Shown one piece after another: positions 53,711 through 64,000 of a DNA stretch of 64,000 bases. The notes beneath the pieces were generated by a model. The model ran no database searches, had not been told where the DNA came from, and saw only the letters and a program-made list of their open reading frames with translations. Every line of letters begins with the position of its first letter. Position 1 is the first letter of the stretch. The stretch comes from Botryosphaeria dothidea (taxonomy: Eukaryota > Ascomycota > Dothideomycetes > Botryosphaeriales > Botryosphaeriaceae): NCBI GenBank assembly GCA_011503125.2, contig WWBZ02000033.1, positions 248,001 to 312,000 on the forward strand, given 5' to 3'. The position numbers were made by a program, and so were the translations under genes.

Positions 53711-55387
53711 ATGGCGACAGAAGTCCGACCGCTGCAGCCCGTCAAGCTGCCCGCAGCGCCCTCCGCGCTGACCCCGGAGCAGAAGTACTGGAAAACATTC
53801 TCGTCGCAGCTGCAATTCCCGTCGCCGCACTCGTCGCCCGTCACGCACATCTCGGCGCCGCCCTTCGTGCCCTCAGCCACGCAGCTCAACAGCCCGGAGA
53901 CCTTCGCCGTTACCTCGGGCGGCCGCGTGCAGGTTTTCAGCAGCCGCACGCGCAAGGTCGTCAAGACCATCACGCGCTTCGGCGTCGAGGACCGCGCACA
54001 CAGCGGCGATATCCGGCGCGACGGCCGCGTGCTGCTGGCCGGCGGCGACAGCGGCGCCATCCAGGCCTTCGACATCAACTCGCGCGCCATCCTCAAGACG
54101 TGGAAGGAACACAAGCAGCCCGTGCACGTCACCAAATGGAGCCCCGCCGAGCTGACCACGCTCATGAGCGCCTCCGATGACACGACTGTGCGCCTGTGGG
54201 ATCTGCCCTCGGACAAGAGCACCCAGACGTTTGTGGGACACCAGGATTATGTGCGCTGTGGTGGTTTCATGCCCGGCCAGGCCGACCGTCTGCTGTTCTC
54301 CGGCAGCTACGACGAGACGGTGCGCCTGTGGGATCCGAGGATCAGAGGGAAGGCCGTCATGACGTTCAAGCACGCTGCCGCTGTTGAGAGCGTCCTGCCC
54401 CTGCCCTCTGGTACTACGCTTCTGGCGGCGGCTGAGAACACTATTTCCGTGCTGGACCTGGTCGCTGGCCGCCCGCTGCAGTTGCTCCGCAACCACCAGA
54501 AGACCGTGACGAGCTTGGCTCTGGCGAACAACGGGGAGCGCGTGTTGAGTGGTGGTCTGGATGGGCACGTCAAGGTTTTCGAGACGACCGGATGGAATGT
54601 GGTTGCCGGCTTCAAGTACTCGTCGCCGGTTTTGTCTCTGGCAGTGATTGCGTCCGGAACCGAGCGGGAGGACAAGCACCTGGCTGTCGGTATGGAGAAC
54701 GGTCTTCTTTCCCTCAAGACGCGGTTGTCTGGCCAGCAAAAGGTGATCGCGCGCGAGCGTGCGAAGGAGATGAAGGCGCTCATGGAAGGAAAAATCGAAG
54801 AGTACGACAAGAAGAAGAAGAAAGGAAAGGGATGGGAAAAGAGGTTGCGCGGAAGGGATTTCACCGGTGAGGGCGCAGACATCATCATTGATGGAAATGA
54901 CCGCGGCAAGATCAAGAACATGAGCAAGTGGGAGACGGCGTTGAGGAAGGGCCACTACGAAAAGGCGTTGGATCTGGTCCTCGAGGCACAGGTAAGCGAT
55001 ATTCGGCGTCATAGATCCCCCTTCGAATAAATTTACTGACATTTGTGATAGCCTTATTCCAAGCAAGATGCTCTTACACTCCTCACAGCTCTCCGCCACC
55101 GCTCCGCTTTGCGCACAGCACTGAATGGCCGTGATGAAATTACCCTCCAGCCAGTTCTCAAGTGGCTTAACAGGACGATTGGCGATCCCCGCCACGTCGG
55201 ACTCACCACAGACGTCGCTTTCACGCTGCTGGACCTGTACTCGGAGGAAATGGGCCAGAGTGCGGAAATCGATGCCATGGTTGATCAGCTTCACGAGAAG
55301 GTCAGGAGAAATGCCGAGATCAGCCAACAGGCATGGAGTACACAGGGCATGATTGATATGTTGATGGCGGGAACAAGTCAAGCGTAA
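53711..55387 (+). CDS. utp15: U3 snoRNA-associated protein UTP15
   Basis: Exons 53711-54991 and 55052-55387 sum to 1617 nt and give 538 residues. WD40 repeats fill residues 40-330, with recognisable repeat ends RVQVFSSR, AIQAFDINS, TVRLWDLPSD, TVRLWDPRIR and VKVFETTGW. A Lys-rich linker follows (EEYDKKKKKGKGWEKRLRGR). The Utp15 C-terminal domain starts around KWETALRKGHYEKALDLVLE and continues in exon 2 with LLTALRHRSALRTALNGRDE. It is part of the t-Utp/UtpA subcomplex of the small-subunit processome in the nucleolus, needed for rRNA transcription and 18S rRNA processing. Confidence 0.93.
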
Positions 55388-55723
55388 TTCAAGCGTTTTT
55401 GATTGGATTTTTCACTTTTCTTTTGGGACGGAATGAATGGAGGAGTGAAGCTGGGTAGACGTAACTGGCTGGATAGGTGGCATTTATTGCATAGCGCTGG
55501 CGTTCTTGGGTGCTGTATTTTATAGTATATTCGGGATATTTAGAGGGCATGTAGAGAAGTGATGCCCTTCGAAGACGGAAAAAAGTTTGATTTCACAGAA
55601 TTATTGGGACGGGCTTTGCTTCATCATCGTCCGGACTTTTCTTTGAAATATTGTACACTTGCAACATGAAATTGAATCCCTTTACATGGGCACCATCGTG
55701 CTTCATCTTCTCGATAGGAGCAA
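55388..55723. other. Convergent 3' region of utp15 and the uL22m gene
   Basis: These 336 bp hold two 3' untranslated regions. Nothing else is seen. Confidence 0.5.
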
Positions 55724-56965
55724 TCACCACAGGAGATGTTGACGTTGCTGCTGGATAGGCCTGTCTGGCAATTGAACCCACAGCTTGCGGTTGGCGCGCT
55801 TGCGCTGCATGTCCTCCGACTGCCTTATCCTGGTCGCTTCCTCCTTCAAAACGACCGAAATGCCTGGGTGCACGTTAGTTTCTGCTACCACAACACATAA
55901 ATGAACATATAAATGAAGAGTCAAACTTACTCGTCTGTGGCAGCTTGAGGACATTCACCCTTCCTCTTGCCCGAATATCGTAAGCTCTTCCATACGTTCC
56001 CCTCCCCACCCACGCCTGATCGACATAAATCCCCGTTCGATCATCCACGACCTTCCTCCTGCCATCCTTCAGCTCGATCTCTGTGGGCTCACCCTTGGTG
56101 CCGTCAGCCTCGCCCAGACCCATTCCCCTCGACACGACGGCGTGGTCGCGGGCGTACTCGAGGTGCTTGAGGACCTCCTTCGCGGCCTTCTTCTTGCTGA
56201 AGCGCATCTGCAGGATGGCCTCCTCAATGGGCTTGCCCTGGATCTGGTGGGCCAGCATGACCAGCTTCTTGACGCTGGTCTTGATCATGGGCGACTTGAC
56301 CAGGTCCTCGCGCTCGGTGCGCTTGAGCTCGACGGTGCGGCTCACGCGGCCGCGCCGCTGCGTCTCGCGGATCACCATCTTGCGCTGCCAGCGCTGCGAG
56401 CCGCGCGGGTCCGGGTCGAGCGCCATGGCCATGGCGTTGGCGTCGCGGTTGTGGTAGAGCGGGTCGGCGGCCTTCTCGCGCTCGTGCTCCTCGAGCTCCT
56501 GCTCGTGCGTGGGCCGCGTGGCGACGTCGTCCTCGAAGATGGAGCCGGACGCCAAGGAGCCGCGCTTCACTTTGGGTTGCAGCTGGGCGGACGAGTCGGG
56601 CTTGTTGCGCAGATATTGGTCGAGGAGTGGGTTCTTAGGCTTGGGCTTGATCATCTTGTCGCCCTTGCGGAAGGAGTTGAAGAGGTCGGAGATGAAGGTG
56701 CGATGGGGTGTGAGAGGGAGGGAGACGGCTGGGAGGCGTGTCAGCTCTTGCCGGTGCAGGGAAAGCATTGCAGGAGAATGGTGCAGAGGAGCTTCGCTGC
56801 TATGCAATGAAGCTGCAGTGGCACAGACGCGGACGGCGTCGATTGAGGGTCACAGCGACGGCATTGACGTGTAGAACAAGCTGAAGGAATGCATTGGGCA
56901 CTGCAGCAGAGATGGCAGGTCTTACCTGGCTGGGCCAGCCGTCTCGCGGGTATCCTCACGTTCAT
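55724..56965 (-). CDS. mrpl22: Mitochondrial large-subunit ribosomal protein uL22m
   Basis: Exons 56965-56926, 56728-55931 and 55863-55724 sum to 978 nt and give 325 residues. The first exon of 40 nt encodes MNVRIPARRLAQP, the start of a basic mitochondrial presequence. A 197-nt intron follows, long for this genome. The uL22 core lies in SPMIKTSVKKLVMLAHQIQG, KPIEEAILQMRFSKKKAAKE, HLEYARDHAVVSRGMG and IYVDQAWVGRGTYGRAYDIR, and RGRVNVLKLPQT splices to SISVVLKEEATR. The C-terminal LPDRPIQQQRQHLLW is the fungal mitochondrial ending. It lines the exit tunnel of the mitochondrial ribosome. Confidence 0.93.
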
Positions 56966-57471
56966 GGCGGTGGTGTTGCGGCTGAGAGGTTGCGGACGGG
57001 CCGTCGGGTGTTTGGCGTTGAATTTTCCGGCGGTAGCCCTACGGTCGGCAGGGCGGGCTTGTTGGTGCTAGCCTTAGGCACGGCTGCGAGCGATGTATGC
57101 TATGATGCGAGACGACCGGGCTGCTGGAGCGCCTTACATTTGCAGCCCCAGGAACCACGCGACAGTGACGCCGCCGCTGACGCTCAAACCCGGGCGCGCC
57201 TCTCGACCATCGCGCGCAAAAATAAACACGCAGATCCTGTCGCCCGAGTTGCAGGCCTTGAGCTGTGGGCCGCCCGTGGCAGTGAAGCTAGCTAGCGCGA
57301 CTCTCGGGCGCTGGCTGATTCCACAATTGACGACACTCGGTTGCCAGTGCTCCAGTCAATCCCATCCCAACTACTCCATCCACCATCCAATCCGTCCCAC
57401 CAGACGCGAGCTGGCGATGTCGCCCTCCTCCCGGACCTGACCTCCCCGCCTCATCTTCCCGACAGCTCGAG
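56966..57471. promoter_or_regulatory. Divergent region between the uL22m and prp24 genes
   Basis: These 506 bp lie between two divergent genes. They hold the leader of prp24 (C/T-rich toward 57470). Open frames here are GC-rich shadows. Confidence 0.45.
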
Positions 57472-60400
57472 ATGAACATTGCAAATCTCCTCAGTCCCCA
57501 GGACTCGCCGGCAAAAGAGGATTCCCAGACGCCGCCGCCGCTGCGCAGTCCTCAGCCCTCGCAGTCGCCGCTGCAGCGCCCTGGCCGTCCTGCAAAGTCG
57601 CGCAAGTCGTCTGGCCTCAGCCAGGTCCAGCAGTACTCGCCGCCGCCCCAGATTCCTCCTCAGCAGCAGCAGCCGCCGCCGCCGCAGCATCAACAGCCGC
57701 CGCCGCAACAGCTCGCCCATCACCACCACCACCAGCAGCTTCACCACCACGCGCAACAGCACCACCAGCCGCCGCCCCAGCAGATCCAGCTGCCCTCCAT
57801 ACCCACCCCGAGCCCGTCGCAGCACCAGTATCTACAATACGGCCACGTGCAGCATGCGCCGTCGCCAGGGCCCCCTCAGGCGCAGAATGGCCGGAGCATG
57901 CTGAGCGCGACTAGCACTCCCACCGGCGATATCAGGAGTCCGCTTCAGCACATTCCTGAGGCCCGCACCCCGCCAGCCCACCCTCGCCCCCAGCAACAGC
58001 CGCCTCTGCACCGTCACGGCTCGACCCCGGGCATGGACACGCTGGCAGGTGAGTTGAGAAAGAGCTCTCGGAGCGCGCGCCCGCACCCGCGCCCGCCCCG
58101 AAGCAGCGACGAGCTGACCCACCCAGATCTTGCCTCGATGCAGCATCACCAGCAGGCAACTCGCCAGAGCAGCCAGGGCCTGAGGTCACCGCAGGTTTTT
58201 CAGCGCAACCCGTCCGTTGGGTAAGTCCATGGCCCACCCCACGCGCTTTGTCCCCCTCCCGCACTAACTCTTCGCGACCCCACCACAGCTACAACGTCCA
58301 CAACATCAGCCGCACCATGTCCTCCAATTCCGCCAAGGACATCAACATGCAGGAGCAGCCGCGCGTGCTGCAAGCCGGCTCGCTCTCCGCCGCCGACAAT
58401 AAGGAGATCAACGACCTGATCGCAAAGCTCAAGGAGAATTCCTACGACTACACGTCACACATTCGCCTTGTCGAGCTCCTCACCAAGGGTCTTCGCGACC
58501 ATGTCACCCCGCCCGACACGCCCGAAGTTTCCCGCGATCCCTACTCATACGAGCTTCTCTCCGATCTCCGCCGCGCGCGCCAGACCATGCATGCAAAATT
58601 TGCGATAGGCGAGGACAGCTGGGTTGCCTGGATAACCGACGAGAAGATGCTGGCGCGCTCGACCGACGATCGCCTGAGCTTGATGGAGCTGTGTCTGAAG
58701 TCAGTCCAAGAGGAGCCCAGCAGCTCCACGTTATGGCGCCTCTATGGAGACTACATGTACTGGCTGTGGGCCTCCGCCTTCGACGTGGAGCCAGCGGATT
58801 GGTCTGAGGAGGACAAGATTGTGGGACGGGAGGTTTTCTCATGGCAGGCAATGAAGGACGTCTGGGACCAGGCTTTGCCTGCTACCCAGTGGCACATGAA
58901 CGACAGTCACTTGGTGTGGGACCGCTGGATGGAAATCATGCTAAGGGACCAGGAAGCTCGCCCAGAACCCCAGAAGCTCCACCATCTGCGGAATGCCTTC
59001 ACCGAGCGCCTTCTCAAGCCCCATGCGACCTGGGACAACACCTTCCAGATGTTCTCAACTCTCATTTCCCGTTACTTCAACGCCGAGTACGAGGACACGA
59101 TGATAAACATGAACAAGCGCGCGATCCAGGCCAAGCAGCAGTTTGCTTTGCGTGAGCACTATGAGCTGAAGGTTGACAGGGCCGTCAAAGCTGGAGACAA
59201 GGACGCCGAATGGGAGGCTTACTCACAGTATCTAGACTGGGAGGTGAAGAACAAGGGTGTTTTCAGCTTCCACCTCATCAATGCCTTGTACGAGCGTGCC
59301 ACCCTTCGCTTCTCCATTGACGCTACGATCTGGCAGGATTATGTCCAGTTGCTGATGGAACACCCCAACTCTGGAGTCGAGGTTCTGCCCGTGCTCGAGA
59401 GAGGCACCCGCCACTGCCCCTGGTCTGGAGAACTCTGGTCGCAACGCTTACTCACTCTCGAAGCAGAAGGCAGGTCTTTCGACGAGATGGAGAGCGTCAA
59501 GCACAGTGCTACCGAGACTGGTCTCTTGGACGTCGGCGGTCTTGAAGAGCTACTGAAGGTTTACGTTGCCTGGTGCGGTTTTCTTCGTAGGAAAGCCTTC
59601 GATGCTCGCTCCTCTGAGGATGACATTGACATCGCCGAAGTCGGCATTCGCTCGGCCCTGGAACACGTGAAGGAGATCGGGGAGAAGAGATATGGGAAGC
59701 AGTTCAAGGGCGATCCGCAGTACCGCCTGGAGAGGATCAACATTAAGTTCATCACCCAAAGCGGCAACGTCCAGGCTGCCCGTGACTGTTGGAGAGCCCT
59801 CATTCCACCCCAGGAGAACAGCTATGACTTCTGGTACCGGTACTACATCTGGGAAATGGTCCTCTGGTCCAAGTGGTGCATGCGGGATAAGGAAAACGCC
59901 GGGCAGCAGCTTGAGACGCCACGCGAGGCTACTAATATACTGCGTCAGGGTATGAAGCGGGTCATGACCATGGACTGGCCTGAGCAACTGATCGACATGT
60001 TCATCCACCATTGTGAGCAGCATGAGTCCGTTCATGAATATCGTTATGCTATCTTCGAGGCAAAGAAGGCGCGGGTGGAGGTGGCCGCCAGGCGCCAGAG
60101 AGAAGCGACTGAAGCCGCAGCAGCTTACCAACAACAGTTGGCCGGCAACGCGGAAGCAGCTCCTGCGACTTACGAGGATCCATCCGCCAACGGCAAGCGG
60201 AAGAGGAACGCCGAAGCTGCTTTCGAGGATCATGCCACAAAAAAGAGTAAGCAGGCGGAAGAGGCAAGCACGGAGCCCATGGAGGTCGAAGCTTCATCAT
60301 CAGCGGCTGCACAGCTCAAGCGTGACAGAGAGCACACAACAGTCATCGTGAAGAACATTCCCACCACATCCACTCAAACAAAGGTTCGCCAATTCTTCAA

Positions 60401-61775
60401 TGGCTGCGGCAAGATTAACAGCATAAGCCTCGTGCCCGAAAGCAACGGATCTACTCAGTCGGCAACGGTGGAGTTCGAGACACAGGAGGATGCCCAATTC
60501 GCCATATCACGCGATGGAAAGCCGCTTGATGGTGAGAACGTCCAGATTTTCTTGGGCACTGGCAGCACCCTCTGGATCACAAACTATCCACCTGAGGCAG
60601 ATGAGGTATATATCCGCAAGCTCTTCAAAGAGCATGGCGAGATTGTCTCGGTGCGATTCCCTTCATTGAAGTACAACACCCATCGACGCTTCTGCTACGT
60701 TACTTTTGCCAATCCTCAAGAGGCGCAAGCGGCATCTCAAGCTCTCAATGGAAAATCGGTTGGCAAGCATCTCACTTTGAAGGCCCTCATCTCGGATCCT
60801 GCCACCAAAGATCGTCGCCACGGAGCCATTTACGAAGGTCGTGAAGTGTTTGTCGGAAACATTGACATGGGTGCAACGGACCAACAAATACAGGATCTGG
60901 TATCATCCATGGAAGGATTCGTTAACTTGCGAGTCCCGAGAAATTTCGGCGGAAGAAGCAAGGGAGTTTCTTTCGTCGAGTTTGACACACCGGAGAACGC
61001 AAAGAAAGGTGCGGAGGCCTTAGATGCCAAGGAATTCAAGGAACGCATCCTTCGCGCCAACGTCGCTGAACCCAAGAATTCCAAGCGCCACGCGACTGCA
61101 GTCATCGGTCAACCCTCTGCCTCTCCTGAGCCTGGTGCTAGTCCCGCTGGTGATGCCGATACGAATGGTGTAGCCACAGGCGCGAAAAACCGCCGTGAAC
61201 GCACTATTGCGCTCATGAACATTCCTGACACTGTCAACGATGCGCGTATCCGCGCCCTCGTTGAGCCACACGGCGCTCCCAGGAAGATCGTCCTGATGCC
61301 AGAGCATCAAGGCGCAATTGTCGAGTTCGCAAACGTTTCGGATGTCGGCAAGGCCAGCCTCGGTCTCGACGGCCAGGAAATCGCACCCGGCCGAAATATT
61401 CGCATCGGAACCCCGGAAGAGTTGAAGAAGATGGGCGAGGAGAAGAAGCAGGATCGTCTGGGTGCTTCGGGAAGCAGGCCTGCGGGAGGCAAAAAGAAGG
61501 AGCAATCGAAGAACGCTCCTGCGCTGATGCAACCGGCGCCGCGGGTCAGCCGTCCTGGTCAGCAGGGCGCTAGGAGAGGAGGAAAGGGCGGTCTCGGCAT
61601 GAAACGAGCCACAGGACCGGCGGCGACGAGTGCTGGCAAGGATGTTGAGATGGGAGGAACTGGTTCGGAGGGCGCCGGTGGAAAGAGTAATGCGGACTTC
61701 AAGGCTATATTCTTGGCGTCGAAGGATAAGGAGGACAAGAAGGACGGTGATGATGATGATGGATCCAAGGCTTAG
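57472..61775 (+). CDS. prp24: Splicing factor PRP24 / SART3-like protein with long disordered N-terminus
   Basis: Exons 57472-58048, 58127-58220 and 58289-61775 sum to 4158 nt and give 1385 residues. The first about 250 residues are Pro/Gln/His-rich (QQQQPPPPQ and LAHHHHHQQLHHHAQQHHQ), ending GMDTLADLASMQHHQQATR. HAT repeats then span about residues 280-780 (for example DSWVAWITDEKMLARS, SSTLWRLYGDYMYW, DSHLVWDRWMEIM, FWYRYYIWEMVLWSKW). A basic KRKRNAEAAFEDHATKKSK precedes four RRMs: TTVIVKNIPTTSTQTKVRQF; TLWITNYPPEADEVYIRKLF with RRFCYVTFANP; EVFVGNIDMGATDQQ with GRSKGVSFVEFD; and TIALMNIPDTVNDARI. Prp24 anneals U4 and U6 snRNA in the nucleus. A shorter protein starting at MSSNSAKD (58318) would keep all domains, but the splice junctions are in frame, so the long form is favoured. 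Confidence 0.92.
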
Positions 61776-62644
61776 GGTGTGCGTGTGTGGAAGAGAAAGA
61801 TATTATATTGGGCTGGGTATCACCGTACTGCGTACGGGATGGAATTGGAGAGAGAAAGTCCAGTGGCACTTCTTTATTTCACAGCATCAGCGGGGGGTTT
61901 CTCTTTGGTCCAAAAACTTCCACAGTACCCTCTACAATCATCATATCATTGGCGTGCGAGGTGTTTTTCTTTTTCCTGTGGGGTCAATATCGTTGTGGGT
62001 TTTATATCTCTTTTTTCTCATTTCCTTTTTCTTGAACGGCTTTTGCTCCTCTCTTTCTTTCCTTTTTCCGAATTTTCTTTCCTACGTTGTCTTACAATTG
62101 CGCCGGATCATTACAAAAAAAAAGAAGGGGAAAGCATGATACTACTGACAGTTGAGAGTTTTATTGTGTAAAAAGAATGGATGTGATTGATGTTTTACAT
62201 GGAAGGTAATGTTTTTTGTCTTGGGTCGGTATTTTCTGAGTTCGGTCGGTCGTTTGGACGTTGTAATGGGAAGTGCTGCTGATGCTACTGTGGGCGGGGA
62301 GTTAGTAATTAGTGTCGTTCGTTCGCTGTTGAGTTGGCGGGTGTTTTCATCCTGTTTCTGTTGGTCTTTCGGTTGCTATGCTGTGACGCGCATTCATAGC
62401 TTTTGTTCAATGGCCTTCTCGGCGTTGGTGGATTAGGCTGAGCAATCGGCATGCATCTGTGTTGATGAGTACGTTTGTAATCGAGCCAGCCCCCCTCCTG
62501 TAAGATTGTCAATATTGAACAGACAGATGAGAAGAGCTGCGTTAGTCAAGAACGCAAAGAATTGACTCTTAGACCCCCCGAGAAGATAGTCGCCCAAGGT
62601 CTTCAACATATTGTCACTGTCTGAGAAGTGAGTTCTCGATCCTT
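61776..62644. other. T-rich 3' flank of prp24 and intergenic region
   Basis: The 3' flank is strongly T-rich on the plus strand (61990-62070) and has an A-run (62114-62122). No gene is supported. A T-rich stretch like this may include the polyadenylation region of prp24. Confidence 0.5.
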
Positions 62645-63300
62645 CTATTCATGAATCTCTCTCCACCGCCAGTTTGGCCACGGAGTGTCTGGCGCCAAGC
62701 TCCAGCCGTTGAACATCTCATCGTCTTCCGGGTCAAAGATCACACGACAAAACTCTGCAAGCATCCTCAGAAGCATCTTGAAATGCCCAGTGTAGCAGTG
62801 TTGCTCCAGTTCGTCCTCGCGCATGCCATCCGCATTCATGTTTGGAACCACTGCCCAGATGGACGCCCTCGCCACGCTCACGGAGTCGAAAGATCCTTGA
62901 TCTACGACGAGCGCAGCGAGCCACGAGATCCTGTCATCCGAGCCCATGCGCCGTCTCGTAAGCGCCGCAAAGTGCCTGCAGGAACCAGTCTACCGTTTAC
63001 CGCCACATGGACCAAAGGCTGCTGACGCTTTTATGACATTCAGCTCCTCTCCTTCGACCACCGCCCCATCTTCTACCCAATGAGACTGCCACATCTCCTT
63101 CGCTCTTTTGTCGAACGGTCAGCCGTCCTCATTGGGCTTGTTTGGGAGGTTCGTTCTGGATGTTTCGAGGATCCTCTCTTGCACCCACAACTATTGCCTT
63201 GCGTGCTCTGCGGATCCGTCGCCGTAATGGGTGCGGTAGACGACGACTCCGTACCAGCCATGCTGGCGGCTGGGCTGCACTTGTGCTGTTCGCTGCGTTG
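62645..63300 (-). pseudogene. Relic of an unidentified fungal gene with three in-frame stops
   Basis: One minus-strand frame, read from about 63300 to the TGA/TAA-side end at 62645, makes protein-like sequence throughout. It includes HGWYGVVVYRTHYGDGSAEH, then AKEMWQSHWVEDGAVVEGEE, then DRISWLAALVVDQGSFDSVS, and FCRVIFDPEDDEMFNGWSLA near the end. It is interrupted by TAG at 63193-63191, TGA at 63121-63119 and TAG at 62992-62990. All three are in the same frame and could come from CAG or CGA by C-to-T change. The last 100 codons (62947-62645) are open. The Y-G-x-V-x-Y-R-T motif and the W-V-x-D segment resemble a common family of fungal proteins without known function. A spliced living gene cannot be fully excluded. 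Confidence 0.5.
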
Positions 63301-63913
63301 ATGGATGATGAACACTTTCTCAGCTCAGAGAGTCCACAAGATTGTTTGGTTATTGAACCACCTGAGCAGCAGGGCGGTGCTCATCGGATCCCTGCCGGTC
63401 TGCATTGCGCAGGAATGCGGACACCGCGGCGTTGGACGAGACGTCCTGTCGAACGCTTTCCGGAATGGAGGCGCCAACGATTCGGGAACAATACTGGATG
63501 CGACGGTGTGCTCTCGAGGGCCCTCGTCTCTGTGATGAAAAACAAGAAACGAAAGAGGGGATTAAAAACGGGCGGCATTCCAGCCTATTTATGCTCGCGT
63601 GCGCTGCACGACTACGCCACATGCCGCGTTTAGAAGGTACAGTCGCTTCGGGCTGGCACCCGAGATCCTACGCCCTCCGGCCCCACCTAGGCTGGGATCA
63701 TTCATGTTCCAGTCGGACCCAAAAAGCAAGCGAGGTTTGAGTTCATCTTACATATTTTGGAAAAGAGCCCTCAAATCTCTTGCAAAGACCGTACACATGC
63801 CGAAATTCACCGTTTCAAGACCTTGTTTTTCCCATTTTGAAAGAAAGAAACAACAAAACATTACGAGATTCACCTTGACTGGCAAGCTTCTACATTGATA
63901 TTAGATTGCATTG
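63301..63913. other. No gene recognised
   Basis: Several overlapping frames occur on both strands (63350-63622 minus, 63405-63740 plus) without motifs. It may be the upstream part of the relic on its left. Confidence 0.4.
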
Positions 63914-64000
63914 CATGGGATGTGGAGGTATTCATCCGGATGATTTTGTTGATGGAAATTCAGTCCATTTACGTCCGGATGAATACTTCTACTCCCCACG
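63914..64000. repeat. Hairpin of two 29-bp inverted arms, running into the window edge
   Basis: 63914-63942 and 63972-64000 are inverted copies matching at 23 of 29 positions, separated by 29 bp. The inner 13 bp (GTATTCATCCGGA) are identical. Five of six differences are transitions, which keep G-U pairing possible in RNA. The left arm contains a perfect 12-bp palindrome, TCATCCGGATGA. It could be the end of a small inverted-repeat transposon or a structured element. The right arm stops exactly at the edge, so it may continue. Confidence 0.5.

Noticed and set aside
1..64000. CRISPR arrays, ribosome binding sites, operon terminators and replication origins
   Set aside because: These bacterial-type features do not apply to this fungal nuclear DNA, and no regularly spaced repeat was seen.

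Overview
The window is nuclear DNA of a filamentous ascomycete (Pezizomycotina). The evidence is short (about 45-80 nt) GT..AG introns in most genes, a CTAAC-like branch site before an acceptor, fungal-only families (DUF3433, DUF6536, HET domain, Som1, tannase/feruloyl esterase, fungal-specific transcription factor domain), and conserved housekeeping genes in ascomycete form. Splice models were built by hand and checked where stated by exon sums divisible by three. There are no bacterial-style operons, no CRISPR array and no rRNA or tRNA gene that I can support.

Region 1 (1-1.85 kb) is a decayed margin: a fragment of a non-LTR retrotransposon RNase H domain and an incomplete GXWXG-domain gene. 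Region 2 (1.85-16.4 kb) holds six genes in strictly alternating orientation, forming three divergent pairs: 3-hydroxyisobutyrate-dehydrogenase-like enzyme / Dal5-type permease; Baeyer-Villiger-type monooxygenase / full-length 5-oxoprolinase-hydantoinase; isochorismatase-like cysteine hydrolase / zinc-finger transcription factor. It looks like a catabolic cluster for an imported cyclic amide or ureide with its own regulator. The substrate is inferred, not shown.

Region 3 (16.5-30.7 kb) is a DUF3433 membrane protein, then conserved housekeeping genes (AP-3 mu, COX subunit VIIa/Cox9, TAF8, Som1, a RAD51-family XRCC2-like protein) and a DUF6536 membrane protein. Region 4 (30.7-47 kb) is accessory: an aldoxime dehydratase, a HET-domain protein, a small mitochondrial Dmo2-like gene, a divergent pair of an RNase III-fold protein lacking the catalytic acids and a HerA/FtsK-like ATPase, and an intact tannase gene beside a broken paralogue. 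Intergenic gaps are longer and AT-richer here.

Region 5 (47.5-61.8 kb) returns to dense housekeeping genes: a TAPR1/DUF4588-like protein, gamma-glutamyltranspeptidase, mitochondrial release factor 1, TMEM234-like protein, UTP15, mitochondrial uL22 and PRP24. Region 6 (61.8-64 kb) has a gene relic with three in-frame stops, all explicable by C-to-T change, and a hairpin at the right edge.

The best candidates for something undescribed are the six-gene alternating cluster and the RNase III-like / HerA-like pair. The latter combines a prokaryotic-defence-type motor with a pseudo-nuclease fold beside a HET gene.
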